From Granulosicoccus sp965367215 (GTDB taxonomy: Bacteria; Pseudomonadota; Gammaproteobacteria; Granulosicoccales; Granulosicoccaceae): a stretch of DNA of 6,346 nt. The position numbers and the translations under genes are program-made. This document shows, piece by piece, positions 1 through 5,788 of the stretch; within the stretch, counting starts at the first letter, position 1, and every line of letters starts with the position of its first letter. Under the pieces are notes generated by a model. That model was given only the letters and a program-made list of their open reading frames with translations. It was not told the origin of the DNA and did no database searches. Where the stretch lies: positions 1 to 6,346 of the forward strand of contig CBDUIJ010000339.1 in assembly GCA_965367215.1 (NCBI GenBank), read 5' to 3'.

Positions 1-1
1 T

Positions 2-253
2 GAGCCTGAAACGCCAGCAACGCCTGAGCAGCCGGCCTAGCCTGAAACGCCAGCAACACCTGAGGAGCCGGTTGAACCCGAAACGCCGGCAACACCTGAG
101 GAGCCAGCCGAACCGGAGACGCCTGCAACACCTGAAGAGCCGGCTGAGCCCGAAACACCTGCAACGCCTGAAGAGCCAGCCGAGCCTGAAACGCCGTCAG
201 TCCCTGTGCAGCCGGCCGAGCCCGAAACACCAGTGGTGCCTGAAGAACCTGCT
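2..253 (+). repeat. Seven tandem 36-bp repeats encoding EPETPATPEEPA-type units
   Basis: The units start at 2, 38, 74, 110, 146, 182 and 218. Each is exactly 36 bp and encodes 12 residues. Units 3, 4 and 5 are identical in protein (EPETPATPEEPA) but differ at several third codon positions, such as gaa/gag and ccc/ccg/cct, so selection has acted on the protein. Unit 1 has Q in place of E (PEQPA), unit 2 begins with the TAG and ends in V, and units 6 and 7 are more diverged (EPETPSVPVQPA, EPETPVVPEEPA). The array is cut by the left edge of the window, so its true copy number is unknown. Arrays of this kind change length by slippage or recombination and are prone to misassembly. Confidence 0.95.
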
Positions 254-415
254 GCACCTGACACCGAGACCCCGGTTGTCGTTGATGATGATCCTGTGAC
301 GCCGAATACCTCGGGTGGGTCATCATCTTCCAGCGGTATTGGCTCCATGAGCCTCTGGGGCTTCGCCTTGCTGCTGCTGACCGCGGCAGGTCGACGACGT
401 CGGGTCAGGAGCTGA
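2..415 (+). CDS. 3' end of a repeat-rich GlyGly-CTERM surface protein, interrupted by an in-frame TAG
   Basis: This is the C-terminal part of a gene that begins outside the window. The frame reads as seven 12-residue units of the type EPETPATPEEPA (2-253), an acidic linker ending VVVDDDPVTPNTS, then GGSSSSSGIGS, a hydrophobic stretch (SLWGFALLLLTAAG) and RRRRVRS before TGA at 413-415. A Gly-Gly/Ser motif, one membrane helix and an Arg cluster is the tripartite GlyGly-CTERM signal. In known systems this signal is cut by rhombosortase after type II secretion, leaving the protein on the surface or released. The Pro/Glu/Thr repeats are probably an extended stalk. The frame is broken by TAG at 38-40, where the other units have GAG or GAA. 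The gene is therefore either a recent pseudogene, or the base is a sequencing or assembly error in a repeat. After the TAG the only plausible restart is GTG at 206, which would give a 69-residue product without a signal peptide. The catalytic or binding domain is not visible. Confidence 0.65.
38..40 (+). other. In-frame amber stop inside the repeat array
   Basis: The first codon of repeat unit 2 is TAG. The same position in the other six units is GAG or GAA (Glu). One G-to-T change accounts for it. The reading frame is open on both sides: unit 1 upstream and everything to 412 downstream, including an intact C-terminal sorting signal. Confidence 0.9.
314..412 (+). other. GlyGly-CTERM C-terminal sorting signal (region of the first gene)
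   Basis: The region encodes GGSSSSSGIGSM, then SLWGFALLLLTAAG, then RRRRVRS directly before the stop. The order (Gly-Gly followed by small residues, about 14 hydrophobic residues, then four Arg) matches the GlyGly-CTERM class recognised by rhombosortase. It does not fit PEP-CTERM, which needs Pro-Glu-Pro just before the helix, or LPXTG. The processing enzyme is not in this window and would be encoded elsewhere. Confidence 0.8.
407..411 (+). promoter_or_regulatory. Ribosome binding site of the lipoprotein gene
   Basis: AGGAG lies 8 nt before the ATG at 420, a near-ideal Shine-Dalgarno position. It lies inside the last codons of the upstream gene, whose stop is at 413-415. The lipoprotein is therefore probably translated from the same message and supported by terminating ribosomes. 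It also supports ATG 420 as the true start. Confidence 0.75.
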
Positions 416-419
416 GGCA

Positions 420-974
420 ATGCGCGGCCTGTTGCCAGTGACGCCCGTCCTCCTGCTATCGTTGCTGGCTGGAGCTGCCTGCTCGGCCGGTGAATGGCCC
501 GGTGAAGAAGGATCTGAAAAAAAAGCCATGCACGAACAGGTCAGATTGCAATCGCTGCAGGCTGGAATCGAGCTTGCCACGGCGGACACACGGTCTACTG
601 CAGGCGAGCGGCCACAAGTTGTATTTCATGTGAGCAACAGCAGTGAGCAGCCTGTGAAAATGCTGACCTGGAATACACCGCTTGAAGAGGAATTGTCAGC
701 AGATGTGTTCGAGGTCGTACGCGATGGCCAGCCTGTGGAGTATCTGGGGCGGATGGTCAAACGTGGAGAGCCTCAGGAACGTGATTTCGTGGAAGTGCCT
801 GCTGGTGGCCGAGTCGAGGCCACCATCGATATCGCGCGTTATTACGACATCTCTGAACCGGGCGCGTATACCCTTTCCTACAAGTCGCACCGGATAGGAG
901 ATGTGATGCAGCTGAACCAGGAAACCCCGGTGACCATGGACACCGATTTGTTGACGTTCACAGTTGCCGAGTAA
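420..974 (+). CDS. Small lipoprotein resembling the N-terminal domain of bacterial M35-type metallopeptidases
   Basis: The protein has 184 residues. Residues 1-20 are a short lipoprotein signal peptide (MRG, then a Leu-rich core) ending in GAA before Cys21. Gly at -3 is less usual but allowed. Ser follows the Cys rather than Asp, so outer-membrane sorting is likely. Residues 22-40 are a charged linker. Residues 41-184 look like an all-beta domain with the signature MLTWNTPLEEELSADVFEVV, RDGQPVEYLGRMVKRGEP, a VPAGG turn and YYDISEPGAYTLSY. From memory, this pattern (a W-x-TP segment, then L/V-FEV-RDG-PV-YLGR-KR, then YD-S-G-Y) occurs in the region ahead of the catalytic domain in bacterial M35 (aspzincin) proteases. 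No HExxH is present, so it is not a protease itself. A role as inhibitor, chaperone or binding module is inference. It follows the GlyGly-CTERM gene by 4 nt. An A8 run at 517-524 lies in the linker codons. Confidence 0.85.
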   Translation: MRGLLPVTPVLLLSLLAGAACSAGEWPGEEGSEKKAMHEQVRLQSLQAGIELATADTRSTAGERPQVVFHVSNSSEQPVKMLTWNTPLEEELSADVFEVVRDGQPVEYLGRMVKRGEPQERDFVEVPAGGRVEATIDIARYYDISEPGAYTLSYKSHRIGDVMQLNQETPVTMDTDLLTFTVAE

Positions 975-980
975 GTGATT

Positions 981-996
981 CACGACCTCGGTCGTG
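981..996 (+). terminator. Short GC-rich hairpin just after the lipoprotein stop, possible terminator
   Basis: CACGAC (981-986) pairs perfectly with GTCGTG (991-996) around the loop CTCG, 6 nt after the TAA. The sequence that follows (CGTCTATTC) is only weakly T-rich, so it is a poor textbook intrinsic terminator. Its position straight after the last gene of the first unit favours a role in termination or 3' end protection. Confidence 0.4.
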
Positions 997-1021
997 CGTC
1001 TATTCAGGCCTGGTTCCTGCC

Positions 1022-1042
1022 CATCGGCGTATCTGGCCGATG
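1022..1042. repeat. Perfect 7-bp inverted repeat in the gap before the kinase gene
   Basis: CATCGGC (1022-1028) and GCCGATG (1036-1042) are exact reverse complements separated by GTATCTG. No T-run follows, so it is not a standard terminator. It could be a second 3' hairpin of the upstream transcript or an operator-like site for the kinase gene 176 bp downstream. The rest of 975-1217 holds only the short palindrome GAAATTTC (1063-1070) and a doubtful 24-codon reading frame at 1141-1215. I see no convincing sigma-70 promoter. Confidence 0.5.
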
Positions 1043-1217
1043 TCATTGGTGGCGCCCATCGAGAAATTTCGTGTTAGTGTTCAAGTGAAGCCTATGCTTT
1101 AGACGGATATTGATGATCGATATGCCTTGAAGCTCATGAAATGACCGTGTGTGCTGAAAGCCATGAAACACTTGTATTGCCTTGCGGCCGTGAGGTCAGC
1201 ATCTGGCTGAGCTAACC

Positions 1218-3095
1218 GTGATGAGTTCACCGCTGCGTCACCTGTTTGAAGCCCTCCAGCGCTACCGCACAGCGCCATTGTCAGTGATCGAATATTCACT
1301 GATTCAGAATATTCTGAAAAACAGCCGGTGGTACGCACTGTGGCTGACTCTGCTCTTCAGCCTTGCCACCTATACCTTGTGGGGCCATGTTCCAACGGCC
1401 TGGTTGTTGATCTTTCTGGCAGTGTTCTTCGTGGAAGTGCTCATCAAGATGCAGGCGAGCCGCCACTTCGAGAGCTTGCCTCGCGAGCAGCAACAGCAAG
1501 CGCACTGGCGACTGATCTTTGATGCCGGTTCCACCTATTCGGGGCTCGCTTACGGTCTGGCCAGCCTCGTCCTGTTTCATCCCATGCCGGACGACAATCG
1601 TCTGTTGTTGATTGGGGTGTTCTGTGCACTGATCAGTAATCTGTCGGCCGCTACTGCCTTGTTCACGCCGATCTCTCGCACCATGTTGCCCTGTCTGGTC
1701 ACGCCGGTCACCATCGTTTTGCTGCTCAGTGGCAAGCCGTTGTTGGTATTGCTTGCGCTGCTGATGGTTGTCTCTGTCAGCTGTACCGTATTTCTGGGTC
1801 GTTTGTCACAGCGGCGGTATCGGTACCTGGCTCGTTTGAATCAGGAAAACAAGGCCCTGGTAGAAAGCCTGTCAGAGCAACAGAAAATTGCAGGCGAACA
1901 GCAGGCCAGAGCCGAGAAGGCCGTTATCGACAAGAGTCGGTTTCTGGCAACGGCCAGCCATGACCTGCGCCAGCCATTGCATGCCCTTGGGCTGTTTCAT
2001 CATGCACTACGCTTGAAAAGCGAAGATGCTTCCAACAGGCAATTGTTCGAATCCATCGACAAATCCACCACTGCCTTGAACGCAATGTTCGACAGTCTGC
2101 TGGACGTGTCCAGGCTGGATGCCAATGTGGTGGAGCCGGAATTTGAAACGGTAGAGCTGGCGCTTCTCTGTAGCGTGCTGGAACAGGAATTTTCGCCCAT
2201 CGCTCAGGAGAAAGGCCTGTATTTCTGCTGTGTGCCGATGCAGTCCAGATTACGTACTGACGGTACCTTGCTGGCGCGCATACTGCGCAATCTGATCAGC
2301 AATGCCATCAAGTTCACGGAAGAGGGCGGTGTCACGATCAAGGCGGAAAGATCGTCATCGGAACTGCGAATAATGGTCAGTGACACCGGGCCGGGAATAC
2401 CTGAAGAGGAGCGTCAGAACGTCTTTTCGGAATTCTACCAGCTTGAAGGCGAGGAGCGATTCGGTACCGTGGGGGTCGGACTGGGCTTGTCGATCGTGCG
2501 GCGCTTGAGCGAGTTGCTGGATATTACCGTGCGTCTGGATGTGGGTGAATCCGGCGGCACGGTGGTAACACTGAGCATGGCCTGTCTGAACCCGCCTGAA
2601 ACCGTCTCGACAGATGATGTTGCGTTCGTATCCGAGTCGCAGCGCGATACCAGCGATGAGAGGCTGGTGGCGGGAGGCAAGCACAGCCTGGATGAATTGC
2701 AGTCAATGCAAGGGCGGTGCATTCTGTTCATCGATGATGATCCGGAAACCTGTCAGGCAATGGGTAACACGCTGACACAGTGGGGCTGTCATGCCATTTG
2801 TGAACAGGATGCGCAAAGTGCTCTGCGAAGGCTGGACAGGCTGGGCGTCATGCCCGATTTGCTCATCTGCGATTTCCAGCTGGCCAATGGCGAAAGCGGT
2901 CTGGATGTCATCGAGATCGTACGTGAAAAGCTGGCCAGCGATTTGCCGGCCATACTGGTCAGTGGAGCAAGCGGGGTCGAGCAGACCGCTCTGATTCAGG
3001 ACTCGGGTTTCGAGTGCCTGCAGAAACCGGTGGCCGCGGAGAAACTCAAGCAGGTGATCGAGTCAAGAACGGGGGAGGCTGTGTGTCATCGTTGA
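1218..3095 (+). CDS. Hybrid sensor histidine kinase with about six membrane segments and a C-terminal receiver
   Basis: The protein has 625 residues and is an inner-membrane sensor that should autophosphorylate and pass phosphate to its own receiver. Hydrophobic segments lie at roughly 38-55, 58-77, 106-121, 128-150, 156-171 and 174-194, with little room for a periplasmic sensing domain. Residues 200-236 (YLARLNQENKALVESLSEQQ) look like a coiled-coil linker. HisKA carries the H-box SRFLATASHDLRQPLHALGL with His248. The ATPase has the N-box RNLISNAIKFT (Asn362), G1 box DTGPGIP (389-395), F-box VFSEFYQLE and G2 box GVGLGLSIV (419-427). About 50 low-similarity residues lead to the receiver (501-615), with the acidic pocket IDDD (505-508), phospho-acceptor Asp552 in CDFQL, Ser582 and Lys603 in QKP. 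All key residues are present. GTG 1218 and ATG 1221 are adjacent possible starts with no clear Shine-Dalgarno; an in-frame TGA at 1191 excludes a much longer form. The signal is unknown. No partner regulator is adjacent, and phoD follows after 51 nt. Confidence 0.93.
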   Translation: MMSSPLRHLFEALQRYRTAPLSVIEYSLIQNILKNSRWYALWLTLLFSLATYTLWGHVPTAWLLIFLAVFFVEVLIKMQASRHFESLPREQQQQAHWRLIFDAGSTYSGLAYGLASLVLFHPMPDDNRLLLIGVFCALISNLSAATALFTPISRTMLPCLVTPVTIVLLLSGKPLLVLLALLMVVSVSCTVFLGRLSQRRYRYLARLNQENKALVESLSEQQKIAGEQQARAEKAVIDKSRFLATASHDLRQPLHALGLFHHALRLKSEDASNRQLFESIDKSTTALNAMFDSLLDVSRLDANVVEPEFETVELALLCSVLEQEFSPIAQEKGLYFCCVPMQSRLRTDGTLLARILRNLISNAIKFTEEGGVTIKAERSSSELRIMVSDTGPGIPEEERQNVFSEFYQLEGEERFGTVGVGLGLSIVRRLSELLDITVRLDVGESGGTVVTLSMACLNPPETVSTDDVAFVSESQRDTSDERLVAGGKHSLDELQSMQGRCILFIDDDPETCQAMGNTLTQWGCHAICEQDAQSALRRLDRLGVMPDLLICDFQLANGESGLDVIEIVREKLASDLPAILVSGASGVEQTALIQDSGFECLQKPVAAEKLKQVIESRTGEAVCHR

Positions 3096-3100
3096 TTCAT
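3083..3100 (+). promoter_or_regulatory. Weak PHO-box-like direct repeat upstream of phoD
   Basis: GTGTCAT (3083-3089), a 4-nt spacer CGTT and GATTCAT (3094-3100) give the 7-4-7 layout of the enterobacterial PhoB site (CTGTCAT repeats). Six of seven bases match in the first half and four of seven in the second. A -10-like GATGAT lies at 3111-3116, 10 nt further on, which is the expected spacing for a PhoB-activated promoter. It overlaps the last codons of the kinase gene, and its spacer is not A/T-rich as in the consensus, so chance is a real possibility. Confidence 0.25.
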
Positions 3101-3146
3101 TTGCAGAGCTGATGATAGGGAACCGTATTCCTGAGCAGAGCAAGTC

Positions 3147-4733
3147 ATGTCACGATCCGTCTATCTTCCAAAGCGTCGCCGTCTACTCAAGCTGGCAGCG
3201 ACGTCAGGTGGCGCATTGGCCGCTGGTGGCGTACTGGGATTTCCGAGTATTTCGAGAGCTTCCGCAAGACCCCTCATCACGCATGGCGTACAGTCGGGCG
3301 ATGTAGCCAGCAACAGTGGTGTCATCTGGGCACGAACAGACAGGCCAGCCAGAATGCTGGTGGATGTGGCCACCAATGAGAGCTTCAGCAATGCCACGGC
3401 ACTGCCTCCCATCACTGCCATGCCGGGCAGCGATTTCGCAACGAAACGTCTACTGAAGAACCTGCCAGCCGACCAGGAAATCTTCTATCGCGTACGCTTT
3501 GCCGATCTGCAAGACAGCCGTAACGTGTCCGACGCGGTGACCGGGCATTTCAGGACAGCGCCCGATAGCGAGCGGGATGTCCGGTTTGCCTGGTCAGGTG
3601 ATACAGCGGGCCAGGGTTGGGGTATCGACAAGGAGCGTGGCGGCATGCAGACCTACGCCACCATGGCCGCGCATGATCCGGATTTCTTCATTCACAGCGG
3701 CGATACCATCTATGCTGACGGGCCGATCAGTGCCAGCGCAGACATGCCGGATGGCGGCATCTGGAACAGTATCGTTGCTGAAGGTGTCGGCAAGGTCGCC
3801 GAGACCCTGGATGAATACCGTGGTCGATTCAAGTACAACATGCTGGATGAGCATGTGCGCGCCTTCAATCAACAGGTAGCGACCTTCTACCAGTGGGATG
3901 ATCATGAGGTCGTCAACAACTGGTCTTCTGCCAAGGACTTGTCCGATGATGATCGCTATACCGAAAAGTCCATCATGACACTGGCTGCGCGCAGTGCTCA
4001 GGCCTTTCACGAAATGACACCGATCAGCTACGTTGCGGAAGAGCCTGGTCGCGTCTATCGCAAGCTTTCATACGGTCCCTTGCTCGATGTCTTCTTTCTG
4101 GACCTGCGCTCTTACAGAGGGCCGAATACGGACGGCATGCAGGCGGAGGTCTCGGATGAATCACGCATCCTGGGGGCAGAGCAGCTCAAATGGCTGCAGG
4201 ATGAGCTGGCCCGTTCCACGGCCACGTGGAAAGTCATTGCGTCGGACATGCCGTTGGGACTGGTGGTCTGGGACAAGTACAATGGTGAAAACCGGGTGGA
4301 AGCGGTTGCCAATGGCAATGCGGGTGCTGCCGCCGGACGGGAGCTTGAATTCGCCGATCTGCTTCGCTGGATGCGTGACAGCAAGATAGACAATGTTGTC
4401 TGGCTGACTGCCGATGTGCACTACACCGCGGCTCATCACTATCACCCTGACAGAGCGAGTTTTCAGGACTTCACGCCTTTCTGGGAATTTGTTTCTGGTC
4501 CCTTGCACGCCGGCACCTTCGGGCCGAATGAGCTGGATGGAACCTTCGGTCCGGAGGTCAGGTTTGTCAAGGCACCAACGGAGGAGCAGGGCGTGAACCT
4601 GCCGCCTTCCATGGGTCTGCAGTTCTTCGGCCTCGTGGATATCGATGGTCAGAGCCGTCAGTTGACAGTGCGTCTGATGGATCGTGATGACAAGGAGCTC
4701 TACAAGGTCACGCTCGATCCGGTGACTGCCTGA
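3147..4733 (+). CDS. phoD: PhoD-family alkaline phosphatase/phosphodiesterase, Tat-exported
   Basis: The protein has 528 residues, normal for the family. It is predicted to hydrolyse phosphate mono- or diesters in the periplasm and so release phosphate from organic sources. The N-terminus has a twin-arginine signal: KRRRLLKL (9-16), a mild hydrophobic core AATSGGALAAGGVLG and a likely cut after ASA (38-40). Residues 43-136 match the PhoD N-terminal beta domain (ITHGVQSGDVASNSGVIWAR). The metallophosphatase core follows: FAWSGDTAGQGWGID (147-161), FFIHSGDTIYADGPI (180-194, Asp186), FYQWDDHEVVNNW (247-259), FFLDLRSYRGPN (316-327), SDMPLG (366-371) and WLTADVHYTAAHHY (419-432, His425). Bacillus PhoD has a Cys-containing SCQ motif at the first site; here it is SGD, so Asp152 may take over metal binding. 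ATG 3147 is the only workable start because TGA at 3132 is in frame, but its ribosome site is weak. Tandem stops TGA-TAA end the gene. Confidence 0.93.
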   Translation: MSRSVYLPKRRRLLKLAATSGGALAAGGVLGFPSISRASARPLITHGVQSGDVASNSGVIWARTDRPARMLVDVATNESFSNATALPPITAMPGSDFATKRLLKNLPADQEIFYRVRFADLQDSRNVSDAVTGHFRTAPDSERDVRFAWSGDTAGQGWGIDKERGGMQTYATMAAHDPDFFIHSGDTIYADGPISASADMPDGGIWNSIVAEGVGKVAETLDEYRGRFKYNMLDEHVRAFNQQVATFYQWDDHEVVNNWSSAKDLSDDDRYTEKSIMTLAARSAQAFHEMTPISYVAEEPGRVYRKLSYGPLLDVFFLDLRSYRGPNTDGMQAEVSDESRILGAEQLKWLQDELARSTATWKVIASDMPLGLVVWDKYNGENRVEAVANGNAGAAAGRELEFADLLRWMRDSKIDNVVWLTADVHYTAAHHYHPDRASFQDFTPFWEFVSGPLHAGTFGPNELDGTFGPEVRFVKAPTEEQGVNLPPSMGLQFFGLVDIDGQSRQLTVRLMDRDDKELYKVTLDPVTA

Positions 4734-4767
4734 TAACGGATACAGTGTGTTAGCTTGAGTCAGGTTC

Positions 4768-4834
4768 GCATGCTGTAATCGCACCGTGCCATGGCGCTGA
4801 CATGGCGCGGTGCTGCATGCCGGTTTTCATTCTT
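4768..4834 (+). terminator. Long inverted repeat with T-rich tail after phoD, probable terminator
   Basis: The inner stem is GCACCGTGCCATG (4781-4793) against CATGGCGCGGTGC (4801-4813), which is 13 pairs with one G-U and the loop GCGCTGA. An outer GCATGC at 4768-4773 can pair with GCATGC at 4815-4820, leaving a 7-nt bulge on one side and 1 nt on the other. CGG and then TTTTCATTCTT follow directly, giving the uridine-rich end of an intrinsic terminator. It lies 35 nt after the phoD stop. The stem covers the ATG at 4802 of the longest possible nagK frame, another reason to prefer the later start. A TGCTGTAAT extended -10-like sequence at 4771-4779 raises the alternative that the structure is in the nagK leader. 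Confidence 0.6.
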
Positions 4835-4852
4835 GCAAGGCTGTCTCGAGCG

Positions 4853-5788
4853 ATGACATTCTGTTTCGATATTGGTGGTTCGAAGATCGTCAGTGCCTGG
4901 GTTGATGACCAGGGCAGGATCGAGGAACGGGGACGACAGGCAACACCGGTCGATGACCGGTCTGCCTTCTATCAGGCGCTGAGAGATTCATGTCCCGACG
5001 GTGAGGATCCTGTCGGCATCGCCATTGCGGGTGTCATCGACCCCGGCAGCGGACAGTTGACCAGTGCCAATATCCCCTGTGTCAGTGGCCGTTGTCTGGC
5101 GGACGAACTGCAGCAATACCTGAGACGCCCCGTGTATCTGATCAATGATGCAGATGCCTTTGCGCTGGCGGAAACCCATTGGGGGGCGGCCAGAGATCAC
5201 GCCTCGGTGCTGGCGATCATTCTGGGCACCGGGGTGGGTGGCGCGATAGTGCTAGAGGGTCGCTTGCATGCAGGCCATGCTGGCCTGGCCGGTGAATGGG
5301 GACACGGTCCGGCGTGTGCCTTGAGAACCGGTGAGTCCTTGCCGCTGCTGGACTGTAGTTGCGGTCAGCGGGGTTGTGTGGATACCCTGGGTGGCGCTCG
5401 GGGCCTGGAGCGGCTCTACCGCCATGCGTACGCGGCAGAGCTGGATAGTGTGTCCATTGTCAATGCCTGGCTGTCAGGCGAGGCACAGGCTGCTCACATC
5501 GTTGATGTCTGGTTGGACATCGTCGGTGGGGCACTGGCCGCCGCCATCAACATCATCGGACCGTCCACTGTGCCGGTGGGAGGCGGGTTGGCGAGCAGCA
5601 AGGCACTGATTGCTGCTCTGGACCGTGAGGTCTGCAGGCGTTCACTGACCACGTGCGAATCGTCCTTGTTGTATCCGGCAGCCAGCGGTCCGGAGCAGGG
5701 TCTGGCGGGTGCTGCCTGGAAGGTGCAACAGAGCGTGCGCGGTGCGTGCACAGTGCGGACGCAGTGCGGCCTTCATGAGTCAGGCTGA
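4853..5788 (+). CDS. nagK: ROK-family N-acetylglucosamine kinase
   Basis: The enzyme is cytoplasmic and predicted to convert N-acetylglucosamine and ATP to GlcNAc-6-phosphate, feeding chitin or cell-wall amino sugars into glycolysis. From ATG 4853 it has 311 residues, close to E. coli NagK (303). Visible are the phosphate-binding FDIGGSK (5-11), the sugar-side segment SANIPCVSG (72-80), INDADAFAL with catalytic Asp99, the ATP loop LGTGVGG (124-130), and GEWGHG with Glu148 and His151. The ROK zinc motif CSCGQRGC supplies Cys168, Cys170 and Cys175 alongside His151, and VPVGGGL lies near the C-terminus. SANIPCVSG resembles the E. coli NagK segment, favouring this over glucokinase or fructokinase. 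The frame is open back to ATG 4802, but the extra 17 residues precede the family's usual N-terminus and lie in the terminator hairpin. Upstream AAGG (4837-4840) is 12 nt away, so the ribosome site is weak. About 18 residues extend past the usual family end and overlap cutC. Confidence 0.87.
   Translation: MTFCFDIGGSKIVSAWVDDQGRIEERGRQATPVDDRSAFYQALRDSCPDGEDPVGIAIAGVIDPGSGQLTSANIPCVSGRCLADELQQYLRRPVYLINDADAFALAETHWGAARDHASVLAIILGTGVGGAIVLEGRLHAGHAGLAGEWGHGPACALRTGESLPLLDCSCGQRGCVDTLGGARGLERLYRHAYAAELDSVSIVNAWLSGEAQAAHIVDVWLDIVGGALAAAINIIGPSTVPVGGGLASSKALIAALDREVCRRSLTTCESSLLYPAASGPEQGLAGAAWKVQQSVRGACTVRTQCGLHESG

Noticed and set aside
72..299. Plus-strand Arg/Gln/Leu-rich frame within the repeats
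   Set aside because: It is a frame-shifted reading of the same repeat DNA with no ribosome site and no sensible protein character.
37..420. Minus-strand frame encoding Gly/Ser-rich collagen-like repeats
   Set aside because: It is the exact antisense of the 36-bp repeat array and the sorting signal. The + strand frame has a recognisable architecture and the minus frame has none.
1067..1098. Possible sigma-70 promoter before the kinase (TATGCT at 1093-1098)
   Set aside because: No -35-like hexamer lies at a proper distance; the candidates give spacers of 13 or 20 nt.
3594..4010. 138-residue minus-strand frame
   Set aside because: It is antisense to the conserved metal-binding core of phoD; the open frame is a by-product of GC-rich codon use.
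4161..4784. 207-residue minus-strand frame
   Set aside because: It lies antisense to phoD, whose motifs are clear in the + frame, and it matches no family I recognise.
4802..4852. N-terminal 17-codon extension of nagK from ATG 4802
   Set aside because: It precedes the normal ROK N-terminus, has no ribosome site and lies inside the terminator-like hairpin.
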